This document shows positions 41,178 to 50,405 of a stretch of 64,000 nt of DNA, piece by piece. The first letter of the stretch is position 1, and each line of letters begins with the position of its first letter. Where the stretch lies: contig CAJUER010000001.1 of the NCBI GenBank assembly GCA_910585705.1, forward strand, positions 368,651 to 432,650, read 5' to 3'. Under the pieces are notes generated by a model. The model was not told the DNA's origin, did no database searches, and worked only from the letters and a program-made list of their open reading frames with translations. This stretch comes from an uncultured Christensenella sp. Lineage in GTDB: Bacteria; Bacillota; Clostridia; Christensenellales; Borkfalkiaceae. The position numbers and the translations under genes are program-made.

Positions 41178-42458
41178 ATGAAAAAAGTCGGCGTTGCAAT
41201 TCTCGGGTTAGGAGTTGTAGGTGGCGGAACCTATAAAATTCTTACCGAGCACAGAGAATTTTATAAAAAAATACACGGAATAGATATTTCGGTTGTAAGC
41301 GTTCTCGAACGTAAAAAAGAACGCGCTACCGCGCTTGGATTAGACGTAAGCAAAATCGCTTCCGATATTTCTGAGATATGCAATAATCCCGAAGTAAAAA
41401 TTGTTGTCGAAGTTATGGGAGGGGTTGAGCCTGCAAAAACATTTGTGCTTGCCGCACTTAATTCTGGGAAGTCGGTAGTAACGTCGAATAAGGAACTCTT
41501 CTGCAAGTACAGTCATGAACTCGAAAAGGCGGCAAAAAGCAACGGTTGCGGACTTTTTTATGAGGCAAGTTGCGTTGGTGGCGTGCCGGTCATAAGGACG
41601 CTTATCGATAATTTACAGGGCAATAAAATTATGTCTATGATGGGCATAATCAACGGTACAACAAATTATATATTGACGAAAATGGCAAGCGAGGGCGTTT
41701 CGTATAAGGACGTGCTTAAAGAGGCGCAAAAGCTTGGTTATGCGGAAGCAGACCCCACTGCGGACGTGGAAGGTTTTGACGCGGCTTATAAGCTTTCGAT
41801 ACTTTCAAGTCTTGCCTTTCATACAAAAATACCACATACTAAGGTTTATAGGGAAGGCATAAAAGACGTTGATTTGCTCGATTTAAAGTACGGTAATCGT
41901 TTCGGATACACTTTAAAGTTGTTGGCAATAGGTAAAAATTCTGAAAACGGTATAGAAGTAAGGGTTCATCCTGCGTTTGTGCAAAACAGTCATCCTCTTG
42001 CAAGCGTAAACGACAGTTACAATGCGGTTTATATCACGGGTGACAGTGTTGAAGACGTTATGCTTTACGGTAGGGGAGCGGGAGCGCTTCCTACGGGCAG
42101 CGCTATCGTGGGAGATATAATTTACTGTGCGACTCACGATAATTTTAATTACTCGACGTTTGAAAATAATGAAGACGCTGATCCGTCAATCAAATTTATA
42201 ACCAATTTTGAAAGCGCGTATTTTATGCGTTTCGATGCGGAGGACAAGCCGGGCGTTCTTTCAATCGTATCTTCTATACTCGGTAAACACGGTATAAGTG
42301 TGGCGCAGGTAAACCAGGAAAACGAGAAAAAAGGAGGCACGGTGCCGTTGATTTTAATAACCCATGAAACATATGAAGAAAACGTAAAGAAAGCTGTTGA
42401 GGAAATAAACGGGGGCAAGGTTGCAAAGGTTGTTTCCGTCGTCAGGGTGGTTACTTAA
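41178..42458 (+). CDS. hom: Homoserine dehydrogenase
   Basis: Reduces aspartate semialdehyde to homoserine on the path to threonine and methionine. Of the 426 residues the N-terminus binds NAD(P) (VAILGLGVVGGGTYKIL). The catalytic part has GIINGTTNYILTKM and GYAEADPTADVEGFDAAYK. A C-terminal ACT domain (about residues 350-425, FDAEDKPGVLSIVSSILGKH) is the usual site of feedback control. Confidence 0.95.
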   Translation: MKKVGVAILGLGVVGGGTYKILTEHREFYKKIHGIDISVVSVLERKKERATALGLDVSKIASDISEICNNPEVKIVVEVMGGVEPAKTFVLAALNSGKSVVTSNKELFCKYSHELEKAAKSNGCGLFYEASCVGGVPVIRTLIDNLQGNKIMSMMGIINGTTNYILTKMASEGVSYKDVLKEAQKLGYAEADPTADVEGFDAAYKLSILSSLAFHTKIPHTKVYREGIKDVDLLDLKYGNRFGYTLKLLAIGKNSENGIEVRVHPAFVQNSHPLASVNDSYNAVYITGDSVEDVMLYGRGAGALPTGSAIVGDIIYCATHDNFNYSTFENNEDADPSIKFITNFESAYFMRFDAEDKPGVLSIVSSILGKHGISVAQVNQENEKKGGTVPLILITHETYEENVKKAVEEINGGKVAKVVSVVRVVT

Positions 42459-42473
42459 TTATTTTCAAATACT

Positions 42474-43337
42474 ATGAACTGTTTGATAGCGGTAAATGCG
42501 TATATTAAAAATAAATCACAGATAATGCAGGCGGAGCGAATTTCGCAGGAATTGCGGCTTTTAGGTGCAAGATGCGAAATTGCTAAAAATTTAAACCTTG
42601 TAGCAATAAAACAAGGTGAAACTGTCGCGCGCGATTTCGATTGTTGTGTGTTTCTCGATAAAGACAGGGCGGCGGCAAGACTGCTTGAAAAGCACGGCAT
42701 ACGGCTTTTTAACAGTGCTTCAGCCATTGAGGCGTGTGATGATAAAATGCTTACTCACATTGCTCTTGCAAATCTTAATATACCTATGCCGGATACGATA
42801 TACGCGCCGCTTTGTTATTATGAAGACGCAAAGATTCCTTCCGAATTTTTGGAACGAGTGGCAGGGCTCGGTTTTCCGCTGGTTGCAAAACAATGCTTCG
42901 GCTCGCTTGGTGGCGGGGTATTTTTGATAAAAACGTTCGATGAACTTGAAGATTATGAAAACAGGAATAAACTTACGGCGCATTTTTATCAAAAGTTTAT
43001 TGGGTGCGGCGGCACAGATATTCGCGTTATAGTTATAGGCGGTAAGTTTATTTACGCAATGCGCAGGAAGAATGAAAGTGACTTCCGTTCAAACATAGAG
43101 CTCGGAGGAAAAGGCGAAAAAATTGAAGCGGACAAAAATCTTAAACACTTATGCGAACGCGTTGCTGCGGTTTTAAAGCTTGATTATTGTGGTATAGACG
43201 TTTTGATCGATGATAATGGAGCTTATTATATATGTGAAGTTAATTCAAATGCATTTTTTGCAGAAGCGGAAAGGGTTTGCGGAGTAAATATTGCAAAAAA
43301 ATACGCCGAGTTTATTATTGCCGCTAAAAACACTTGA
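42474..43337 (+). CDS. RimK-like ATP-grasp ligase
   Basis: A 287-residue ATP-grasp protein: the lid/ATP region GFPLVAKQCFGSLGGGVFL, then DIRVIVIGGKFIYAMRR and the metal-binding end YYICEVNSNAFFAEAE. RimK-type enzymes join glutamate or other amino acids to a protein, cofactor or lysine-pathway carrier by ATP-driven peptide bonds. The substrate is not clear here. It follows hom by 15 bases in the same operon and ends before tRNA-Ser. Confidence 0.8.
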   Translation: MNCLIAVNAYIKNKSQIMQAERISQELRLLGARCEIAKNLNLVAIKQGETVARDFDCCVFLDKDRAAARLLEKHGIRLFNSASAIEACDDKMLTHIALANLNIPMPDTIYAPLCYYEDAKIPSEFLERVAGLGFPLVAKQCFGSLGGGVFLIKTFDELEDYENRNKLTAHFYQKFIGCGGTDIRVIVIGGKFIYAMRRKNESDFRSNIELGGKGEKIEADKNLKHLCERVAAVLKLDYCGIDVLIDDNGAYYICEVNSNAFFAEAERVCGVNIAKKYAEFIIAAKNT

Positions 43338-43362
43338 TTTTTTTTCTTAAATTTTATATTAT
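43334..43362 (+). promoter_or_regulatory. Promoter of tRNA-Ser
   Basis: TTGATT (43334-43339), 17 bases, TATTAT (43357-43362), overlapping the end of the ATP-grasp gene. Confidence 0.5.
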
Positions 43363-43396
43363 ATTACTTGCTTAAACCAACGCCGTTATAAATGTT

Positions 43397-43484
43397 GCAG
43401 AGATGGCGGAGTGGTCGAACGCGCACGACTCGAAATCGTGTTACGGGCAACTGTACGGGGGTTCGAATCCCTCTCTCTGCGCCA
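43397..43484 (+). tRNA. tRNA-Ser (CGA)
   Basis: An 88-base class II tRNA with CCA encoded. GCAGAGA pairs with TCTCTGC. The anticodon stem CACGA/TCGTG closes loop CTCGAAA, giving anticodon CGA. A long variable arm and a GTTCGAAT T loop are present. The downstream sequence has a weak hairpin with T7 that may end it. Confidence 0.94.
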
Positions 43485-43581
43485 TATTCAAAGACTTGTT
43501 TCTTGTAAACGGGTCTTTTTTTGTGTCAAAATATTTATTTGCAAATTTTAGGCAAAATTTTTGATTTTATGTGCTTTTTTA

Positions 43582-43640
43582 TTGACATAATTAATCTTGT
43601 ATGATAAAATAACAATCGTTATTAATAATACGCGTTATTT
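43582..43640 (+). promoter_or_regulatory. Promoter and operator of the TetR-ABC operon
   Basis: TTGACA (43582-43587), 17 bases, TAAAAT (43605-43610). Just after it AATAAC-AATC-GTTATT and the overlapping CGTTATTAATAATACG form inverted repeats across the transcription start, a likely TetR operator. Confidence 0.65.
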
Positions 43641-43644
43641 TTGC

Positions 43645-43653
43645 GGGGGGGGG
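43645..43653 (+). repeat. Run of nine G serving as ribosome-binding site
   Basis: Nine G lie three bases before ATG 43657 and replace a normal AGGAGG. Changes in tract length would alter spacing and strength of translation without shifting the reading frame. Confidence 0.6.
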
Positions 43654-43656
43654 CAG

Positions 43657-44217
43657 ATGCCGGCTAAAAAGCAGATAAGGAAAGAAGATATTCTTCAAGC
43701 GGCTTACGAAATAGTACGAGAAAACGGAATGGATTCACTCAATATGCGCGAAATTGCAAAACGTTGCAAATGTTCGACTCAACCTATTTACTTGTCTTTC
43801 AGCGGTATTGAAGAATTGAAAGAAGAAGTAGCAAAAAAAATTGCGGAAACGTTTGATAAATTTATTGCCGAAGAAATTGCGTCAGGTATATATCCAGAAT
43901 ATAAATCGGTAGGTATGGGTTATATACGCTTTGCCAAAGAGGAAAAGCAGCTTTTCAAGTATTTGCTTATGCGAAGCCGAGCGGAAGATAGTGCGAGTGA
44001 AAAAGGTTTTTTTGATCAGTTGACGTATAAAATTATGAAAAATTATGGTCTGTATAAGGATGACGCGCAAAAACTTCATATTGAAATGTGGGTTTTCGTA
44101 CACGGCGTTGCGGCAATGTTTGCGACAGGCTATCTTAATTGGGATTGGGATACCGTAAGCGAAATGGTATCGGACGTGTTTAAAGGTTTAACAAGCAAAA
44201 ATGTAAAGGAGAAATAA
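43657..44217 (+). CDS. TetR-family regulator
   Basis: The 186-residue protein starts MPAKKQIRKEDILQAAYEIV; the helix-turn-helix is MREIAKRCKCSTQPIYLSF near residues 33-52. The C-terminal ligand domain resembles TetR/AcrR proteins of the WHG type (KLHIEMWVFVHGVAAMFATG). Upstream in-frame codons lie in the untranscribed operator and are rejected. Its stop is directly followed by the ABC ATPase start; it should repress the operon and respond to an exporter substrate. Confidence 0.87.
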   Translation: MPAKKQIRKEDILQAAYEIVRENGMDSLNMREIAKRCKCSTQPIYLSFSGIEELKEEVAKKIAETFDKFIAEEIASGIYPEYKSVGMGYIRFAKEEKQLFKYLLMRSRAEDSASEKGFFDQLTYKIMKNYGLYKDDAQKLHIEMWVFVHGVAAMFATGYLNWDWDTVSEMVSDVFKGLTSKNVKEK

Positions 44218-45126
44218 ATGGTAATAGAAATCGAAAACCTTGAAAAATCATTCAAGGAAGTGAAAGCGGTCGATAAAATTTCCTTCAAAGTTAAGGAGGG
44301 CGAACTATTTGCTTTTCTGGGTATAAACGGTGCGGGAAAATCGACGACGATAAATATAATAAGCGGAGTGTTATCTAAAGACAGCGGAAGCGTCAAGGTC
44401 TGCGGGTATGATATAGATGAAAATTCAAATCTTATTAAAAGCAAAATAGGTATAGTTTTCCAGAATTCCGTTCTCGATAAAAGATTGACGGTTTACGACA
44501 ATTTGAAATCCCGTGCAAATTTATGCGGTATTTTCGGTAACGAATTTAAAGAACGGCTTGAAGAAATTTGCGATTTACTGGATTTGAAAGAAATTTTAAA
44601 GCGTCCGCTTATGAAGCTTTCGGGCGGTCAGAAGCGGCGCATAGATATTGCGCGTGCGCTTATGCATAAGCCTCAGCTTCTCATTCTTGACGAGCCTACT
44701 ACGGGATTAGACCCCAAGACGAGGATAAGCGTTTGGAACGTGGTTGACAAGCTTCGTAAAGAGAACGGCTTGACGGTTTTTCTTACAACGCATTACATGG
44801 AGGAAGCCGCAGTTGCCGATTACGTCGTTATTCTTGATGCGGGGAAAAAGGTTGCGGAAGGTACGCCGCATGAGCTGAAAAATAAGTATGCAAGCGACTT
44901 TATTAAATTTTATAACCACCGTGATGAAGCCGACAGCTATTTTAGGGAACTCGGTTACAGCGTGAATTCGGCGCGCGATTATACCGAAGTAGAGCTTAAA
45001 AGTACTTCTGAAGTTGCAAAATTTTTCAAAGAAAAGTCAGAGATGTTTGACGACTTCGAAGTTTTGAAAGGCAATATGGACAACGTATTTTTAAAAGTTA
45101 CGGGTAAGGACTTAAAGGACGTGTAA
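44218..45126 (+). CDS. ABC transporter ATP-binding protein (DrrA-like)
   Basis: A 302-residue subunit. Walker A GINGAGKST, signature LSGGQKRR, Walker B LLILDEPTTGLD and the H-loop TTHYMEEA are all present. The C-terminal extension of about 80 residues is typical of DrrA/NatA-type exporters of drugs, lipids or ions. It is the second gene of the TetR-controlled operon. Confidence 0.92.
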   Translation: MVIEIENLEKSFKEVKAVDKISFKVKEGELFAFLGINGAGKSTTINIISGVLSKDSGSVKVCGYDIDENSNLIKSKIGIVFQNSVLDKRLTVYDNLKSRANLCGIFGNEFKERLEEICDLLDLKEILKRPLMKLSGGQKRRIDIARALMHKPQLLILDEPTTGLDPKTRISVWNVVDKLRKENGLTVFLTTHYMEEAAVADYVVILDAGKKVAEGTPHELKNKYASDFIKFYNHRDEADSYFRELGYSVNSARDYTEVELKSTSEVAKFFKEKSEMFDDFEVLKGNMDNVFLKVTGKDLKDV

Positions 45127-45127
45127 A

Positions 45128-46036
45128 ATGAATGAATGTAAAAAATTAATTTCGCTTGTAAAGAGAAATACCAAATGTTACTTTAAAGACAAAGTTACGT
45201 TTTTCATGTCTATGATAACGCCGCTTATATTACTTTTTCTGTTTGTAACGTTTTTGAGGAACGTATATATAGACAGTTTTTATTCGGCTTTCCCAGAAGG
45301 CTTTACCGTTGAAAAACGCGTAGTGGAAGGCGTTGCAGGCGCTTGGCTGATGTCGTCGATTTTAAGCGTAAGCTCGGTGACGGTTGCGTTTTGCTCCAAC
45401 GTAATTATGATTGAGGATAAAATAAATTCTGCAATAATCGATTTTAAGGTTTCGCCCGTAAAAGGTACGACGGTTTCGCTATCCTATTTTGTTGCTAATT
45501 TTTTTGTTACGTTTATCGTAATGATGTGCGTAATGTTGATAGGGCATATCTATCTTGCCGCAGTTGGTTGGTATATTACAGCAGGCGACTTTTTTATGAT
45601 TATTGTCGACTGCATTTGCGGAATACTTTTCGGAACGCTGCTTGCGGGCGTTGTTGAAAGTTTTGTAAGCACGCAAGGAGCTATGTCCGCAGTGGCAACT
45701 TTGGTTTCGTCTATGTACGGATTCATTTGCGGGGCATATATGCCTTTATCACAGTTTTCGAAAGGTCTTGCAAGCGCTCTCGGATTACTTCCCGGTACAT
45801 ATAGCGTCGGGATAATAAGAAATCATTATATGCACGGATATTTGGATGAACTTGCAAGTCAAGGTGTACCGCAAGAAAATCTGAATATTATTAAAGATGC
45901 TTTTGATATGAATTTATACGTTTTCGATAAACAGGTTCCGTTCGGCGCAATGTACGGAATATTGCTTGGCGCATGCGCCGTTTTGCTTGCGGCGTATATA
46001 GCGATAGTAATTCTTAAAAACAGAAAAAAGAAATAA
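45128..46036 (+). CDS. ABC-2 type permease (DrrB-like)
   Basis: A 302-residue membrane subunit starting one base after the ATPase gene. It has six predicted helices with a large external loop after helix 1 (FLRNVYIDSFYSAFP) and an ABC-2 core region (GFICGAYMPLSQFSKGLASAL). It completes a TetR-ABC export system; substrate is unknown. Confidence 0.9.
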   Translation: MNECKKLISLVKRNTKCYFKDKVTFFMSMITPLILLFLFVTFLRNVYIDSFYSAFPEGFTVEKRVVEGVAGAWLMSSILSVSSVTVAFCSNVIMIEDKINSAIIDFKVSPVKGTTVSLSYFVANFFVTFIVMMCVMLIGHIYLAAVGWYITAGDFFMIIVDCICGILFGTLLAGVVESFVSTQGAMSAVATLVSSMYGFICGAYMPLSQFSKGLASALGLLPGTYSVGIIRNHYMHGYLDELASQGVPQENLNIIKDAFDMNLYVFDKQVPFGAMYGILLGACAVLLAAYIAIVILKNRKKK

Positions 46037-46061
46037 AACTCCATGCGGTTGCTGAATTTTC

Positions 46062-46090
46062 TTGCCGCAATTATAAAAAAATGCTATAAT
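46062..46090 (+). promoter_or_regulatory. Promoter of the aminopeptidase gene
   Basis: TTGCCG (46062-46067), 17 bases, TATAAT (46085-46090), then AAGGACG before ATG 46117. Confidence 0.65.
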
Positions 46091-46116
46091 TGTAAAAAAT
46101 AATTAAGGACGTTTTT

Positions 46117-47343
46117 ATGAAGCAGGAAAGGTTGAAAAAATATGCCGAGCTTATCGTTAAGTGCGGCTTGAACGTGCAAAAGGGTCAGGAAGTGATTATC
46201 AGGTGCGAGCTTGACCAGCCCGAATTTGTTACGATGGTAGTCGAAGAGTGCTATAAAGCAGGTGCGGAGCGCGTCAAGGTGGATTGGGCGCATATGCCTA
46301 TCACCAAACTCGGCTATAATTACAGAAGTCTTAAAGTGCTTTCGGAAGTAACCGAAGTGGAAAAGGCGGAGTGGCAGAGAAAGGTCGATAAAAAATCTTG
46401 CCTCTTATGGCTGGATTCCGACGACCCCGACGGGCTTGACGGTACGGACAGTGAGAAAATTTCAAAGGCAAATATTGCAAGATTTCCAATAATCAAACCT
46501 TACCGCGATGCTTTGGAAAACAAATATCAATGGTGTATTGCGGCGGCGTCGGGAAGAGAATGGGCAAAGAAAATTTATCCCGAAATTCCCGTAGAAGAAG
46601 CGGTTGAAAAGTTGTGGGAAGATATTCTCTATTGTTCGCGTGTGGACGAAAATCCCGTAAAGGCTTGGGCTAAGCACAATGAAGAGCTTTCAAAGCGGTG
46701 CAAATTTTTAAACGATTATAAGTTTGAAAAGTTGGAATATAAAAGCTCGAACGGTACGGATTTTACGGTCGGTCTTAATCCGATAGGCGTGTTTATGGGC
46801 GGCGGCGAATATACTTTGGGAAGTAATATTTACTTCAATCCCAATATTCCGAGCGAAGAGGTGTTTACAACGCCTATGCGCGGAATTGCAAACGGCAAGG
46901 TTGTGGCAACAAAACCGCTTTCCTATCAGGGCAAATTAATAGAAAACTTCTGGGTAAGATTTGAAAACGGCAAGGTTGTTGAGGTACATGCTGAGCGCAA
47001 TCAGGATCTGCTTGAAAAAATGGTTTCAATGGACGAAGGTGCGGCGTATCTTGGCGAATGTGCGTTAATTGCATACGATTCACCCATAAACAACACAAAC
47101 GTGTTATTCTATAATACCCTGTTTGATGAGAATGCGAGTTGTCATTTGGCTCTCGGCAGAGGGTTCAATAACTGCATTGAAAATTATGAAAAGTATTCCG
47201 TCGAAGAGTGCGAAAAACTCGGCGTAAACAATTCGATGATACATGTTGATTTTATGATGGGCTCGAAAGATATGTCTATTGTCGGCGTGACTAAGGACGG
47301 AAAAAGGGTGCAGGTATTTAAAGACGGCAACTGGGCAATTTAA
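46117..47343 (+). CDS. M29-family aminopeptidase
   Basis: A 408-residue metallo-aminopeptidase of the AmpS/PepS type. Typical segments are the N-terminal ERLKKYAELIVKCGLNVQKG, the metal-binding GGEYTLGSNIYF and PSEEVFTTP, and the C-terminal ALGRGF and MIHVDFMMGS. It would release N-terminal residues from peptides in the cytoplasm. Monocistronic with its own promoter and terminator. Confidence 0.92.
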   Translation: MKQERLKKYAELIVKCGLNVQKGQEVIIRCELDQPEFVTMVVEECYKAGAERVKVDWAHMPITKLGYNYRSLKVLSEVTEVEKAEWQRKVDKKSCLLWLDSDDPDGLDGTDSEKISKANIARFPIIKPYRDALENKYQWCIAAASGREWAKKIYPEIPVEEAVEKLWEDILYCSRVDENPVKAWAKHNEELSKRCKFLNDYKFEKLEYKSSNGTDFTVGLNPIGVFMGGGEYTLGSNIYFNPNIPSEEVFTTPMRGIANGKVVATKPLSYQGKLIENFWVRFENGKVVEVHAERNQDLLEKMVSMDEGAAYLGECALIAYDSPINNTNVLFYNTLFDENASCHLALGRGFNNCIENYEKYSVEECEKLGVNNSMIHVDFMMGSKDMSIVGVTKDGKRVQVFKDGNWAI

Positions 47344-47354
47344 ATAAAAAGCAG

Positions 47355-47383
47355 AAAAAGGACTGTCAAACAGTCCTTTTTGT
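47355..47383. terminator. Bidirectional terminator
   Basis: AAAAGGACTGT and ACAGTCCTTTT flank a CAA loop, with A and T runs at both sides, between two converging genes. Confidence 0.88.
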
Positions 47384-47416
47384 TTATATGTGAAATACTA
47401 TGCGTGACGATTTTGC

Positions 47417-48580
47417 TTAAATAATCTGTAAAACGAAAAATTTTAAGTATTGCGTTTCTTCGGCGCATAATAATGACGGGTGGTCCGGCGCCTGAGTTTT
47501 TATCTCTACGCTGCGCACGGTTCTGCCGCTTTCACGGGCGGCGTCTATAAGCATTTTTTCAAACAGTGCCGTCGTCATGTGGTGCGAGCAGGAACAGGTG
47601 ATTAAAAATCCGCCGCTTTTAACTATTTTCATTGCGGAAATGTTTATATCCTTATATCCGCGATAGGCGTCCTTTACCTCGTCAGCAGTTTTGCAAAAGG
47701 CGGGCGGATCCAAAATAACGGTGTCGAACAGTCTTTTTTCTTTTCTGAAATTTCTCAGCACTTCGAACACGTCGCCGCAAAGAGTGGTAATATTTTTAAA
47801 CGAATTCAATTTTGCATTGTCGTTTACGTTTTTCAAGGCAAGCTCCGAAATATCGCAAGCCGTAACTTTGTCGGCTACGGTTGCCGCATTCAAAGAAAAA
47901 CCTCCGCTGTTGCAAAAACAGTCCAACACCTCGCCTCTGCAATATTTTCTTGCGGCTAAGCGGTTTTCTTTCTGGTCAAGGAAGTAACCCGTCTTTTGTC
48001 CGTTTTTTACGTCTACAAGCATCTTAATTGTGTTTTCAGAAACCTCGCAGTAGTCGGGCACTTCACCGTATAAAACCTGCTTAATTTCGGGCAAGCCCTC
48101 TTTTTTTCTTACGGCAACGTCGCTCCGTTCATAAATTCCTTTCGGCGAAAACAGTTTAACGAGGCACTTGCAAATAATTTCTTTTCTTTGATCTATTCCG
48201 AGCGACAGGCACTGCATAACCAGTACGTCGCCGTATCTGTCAATAATGAGCGCAGGCAAATTGTCGGCTTCGGCAAAAACCATTCTGTAACAGTCCGTAT
48301 ATCCGAGTTTAAGGCGGTAATCGTTTGCCGCTTTTATTCTGTCAAGATAAAGCGCTTCGTCGTCGTTTTCGTTATTGCGGATAAATATTCTTACAAGTAT
48401 TTTCGAGGCATGGTTTATGTAACCCTTGCCGATATATCTGCCGTCGTAAGAAAAAACCGTTGCAAGCGAACCGTTTTTGTCTTTGTTCTCAATGCGCGAA
48501 ACCTCGTTGGCGTAAACCCAGCTGTGCCCTGCGATAATGCGTTTTTCTTCGTTCTTTTTCAGATATATTTCGTACGGCAT
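47417..48580 (-). CDS. Class I SAM-dependent rRNA methyltransferase (RlmI/YwbD-like)
   Basis: GAGGTG precedes ATG 48580; 387 residues. An N-terminal PUA-like domain (IIAGHSWVYANEVSRIE) precedes a Rossmann methyltransferase: VLDCFCNSGGFSLNAA binds SAM and VILDPPAFCK is motif IV. The catalytic-type Cys segment is LITCSCSHHM. This is the family of RlmI, which makes m5C1962 in 23S rRNA; the exact position in this organism is inferred. Confidence 0.87.
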   Translation of the reverse strand: MPYEIYLKKNEEKRIIAGHSWVYANEVSRIENKDKNGSLATVFSYDGRYIGKGYINHASKILVRIFIRNNENDDEALYLDRIKAANDYRLKLGYTDCYRMVFAEADNLPALIIDRYGDVLVMQCLSLGIDQRKEIICKCLVKLFSPKGIYERSDVAVRKKEGLPEIKQVLYGEVPDYCEVSENTIKMLVDVKNGQKTGYFLDQKENRLAARKYCRGEVLDCFCNSGGFSLNAATVADKVTACDISELALKNVNDNAKLNSFKNITTLCGDVFEVLRNFRKEKRLFDTVILDPPAFCKTADEVKDAYRGYKDINISAMKIVKSGGFLITCSCSHHMTTALFEKMLIDAARESGRTVRSVEIKTQAPDHPSLLCAEETQYLKFFVLQII

Positions 48581-48642
48581 ATTTTCACCTCGAAAACAGT
48601 TTATCAAACCTCAAGAATAATTGCAAATACTTTAAATAAAAA

Positions 48643-48671
48643 TTGCTTTTTATTTGCCGAAATGGTAAAAT
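48643..48671 (+). promoter_or_regulatory. Promoter of the ABC exporter operon, leaderless layout
   Basis: TTGCTT (48643-48648), 17 bases, TAAAAT (48666-48671). ATG 48679 coincides with the expected transcription start; ATG 48673 would precede it. Confidence 0.6.
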
Positions 48672-48678
48672 AATGAAT

Positions 48679-50403
48679 ATGCGTAAGTTGCTTAAATACT
48701 TGAAACATTATAAAGTCCAAAGTGTTCTCGCTCCGCTTTTCAAATTGCTTGAGGCGGGATTTGAGCTTATCGTTCCGCTTGTCGTCGCGGCGATAATAGA
48801 CAACGGAATAGACGGAGGTGCAGGTACGGGTTATATCGTAAAGATGTGCCTGATTCTCGTCGCGTTAGGCGTCGTCGGACTGGTTAGTGCGGTCTCCGCG
48901 CAATATTTTGCCGCGAGGGCTGCCGTAGGTTTTTCCAAAGAACTAAGACATGACCTGTTTTCTAAAATGCAATCGCTTTCATACAGTCAGATCGACGGTT
49001 TGGGTACATCCCGAATGATTACGCGAATGACGAGCGACGTGAATCAAATTCAGTCTGGCGTAAATCTTGTTTTAAGACTTTTTATGCGTTCTCCGTTTAT
49101 TGTGTTCGGTGCGATGATTATGGCGTTTTTTATAAACGTTACCGCAGGCGGAGTGTTTGCTGTTTCCATTGCGGTTCTTTGCGTTGTGGTGTTCGGTATT
49201 ATGCTTGCAAGCATACCGCTCTATAAAAAGGTGCAGGGTAAACTTGACAGGGTGACGACTGCGACAAGGGAAACGCTTACTGGCGCAAGAGTTTTAAGGG
49301 CGTTCTGTAAGGAAGACGAGGAAGTCGCAAATTACGCTAAAAGAAACGGAGAACTGACAAAAGCTCAACTCTTTGTGGGAAAGATTTCCGCATTAATGAA
49401 TCCGCTTACTTACGCGATAATTAATGTGGCGATAATCGTTTTGCTTTATGTAGGCGCGATTAAAGTCGACGGCGGCACGCTTGCACGCGGCGACGTTGTT
49501 GCGCTTTACAATTATATGAGCCAGATTTTAATCGAGCTTATTAAACTTGCAAACCTGATAATAACTGTAACTAAGTCGTTTGCGTGTGCGGGAAGGGTGA
49601 ACGAAATACTTGAAATGCAGCCTGCGCTTAAACACGGCAAATCCGACTTAATTGCAGAAAATAATGCGTTTATCAGTTTTAAAAACGTTTGCGTGAACTA
49701 TGCTAATGCTTCGGTCAATGCATTGGACGGGATTTCGTTTGACGTTCAAAGGGGTCAGACGGTCGGAATAATCGGGGGTACAGGCGCGGGTAAAACTTCG
49801 CTTGTGAACCTGATACCGCATTTTTATGACGTCAGCGAAGGTGAAATTTTAATTAACGGTAAAAACGTTAATAGCGTCGGCGATGAAACTTTGCGCGATT
49901 TGTGCGGCATTGTCCCGCAGAAAGCGGTTTTATTTGAGGGAACCATACGCGAAAATATGCAGTGGGGTAAAAATGACGCAACCGACGGCGAAATTATGCA
50001 GGCAATCGAAGCGGCGCAGGCTGCCGACGTTGTAAAATCAAAGGAAAAAGGACTTGACGAAAAGGTTGAGCAGGGCGGAAAGAATTTTTCTGGCGGTCAG
50101 CGTCAGCGCCTTACAATCGCGCGTGCGCTGGTTAAAAGGCCTGAAATACTCATACTTGACGACAGTGCGTCCGCGCTCGACTATGCTACGGACGCAAAAC
50201 TGCGCAAATCATTGAAGGAACTTGACCATAACCCTACGGTGTTCATCGTTTCGCAACGCACTTCGTCGATAAGGCATGCGGATAAAATTATCGTGCTTGA
50301 CGGCGGAAAAATGGTCGGTGCGGGCACTCATGACGAGCTTTTGAAGACCTGCGATATTTACCGCGAAATTCATTTCTCGCAATATGAGAAGGAGGGTGCG
50401 TAA
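48679..50403 (+). CDS. ABC exporter half-transporter, degenerate site subunit
   Basis: I choose ATG 48679 (MRKLLKYLKHYKV) because the promoter -10 box ends seven bases before it; ATG 48673 is in frame too. The 574-residue subunit has six N-terminal membrane helices and an ATPase domain: Walker A GGTGAGKTS, signature FSGGQRQR, Walker B LILDDSASALD. The catalytic Glu after Walker B is Asp and the H-loop reads SQR (Gln), as in the degenerate subunit of heterodimeric exporters such as TM287/288 or BmrCD. Pairs with the next gene. Confidence 0.88.
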   Translation: MRKLLKYLKHYKVQSVLAPLFKLLEAGFELIVPLVVAAIIDNGIDGGAGTGYIVKMCLILVALGVVGLVSAVSAQYFAARAAVGFSKELRHDLFSKMQSLSYSQIDGLGTSRMITRMTSDVNQIQSGVNLVLRLFMRSPFIVFGAMIMAFFINVTAGGVFAVSIAVLCVVVFGIMLASIPLYKKVQGKLDRVTTATRETLTGARVLRAFCKEDEEVANYAKRNGELTKAQLFVGKISALMNPLTYAIINVAIIVLLYVGAIKVDGGTLARGDVVALYNYMSQILIELIKLANLIITVTKSFACAGRVNEILEMQPALKHGKSDLIAENNAFISFKNVCVNYANASVNALDGISFDVQRGQTVGIIGGTGAGKTSLVNLIPHFYDVSEGEILINGKNVNSVGDETLRDLCGIVPQKAVLFEGTIRENMQWGKNDATDGEIMQAIEAAQAADVVKSKEKGLDEKVEQGGKNFSGGQRQRLTIARALVKRPEILILDDSASALDYATDAKLRKSLKELDHNPTVFIVSQRTSSIRHADKIIVLDGGKMVGAGTHDELLKTCDIYREIHFSQYEKEGA

Positions 50404-50405
50404 AT

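Noticed and set aside
43597..43656. A longer TetR protein starting at TTG 43597
   Set aside because: Those codons lie within the promoter and operator, upstream of or at the expected transcription start.
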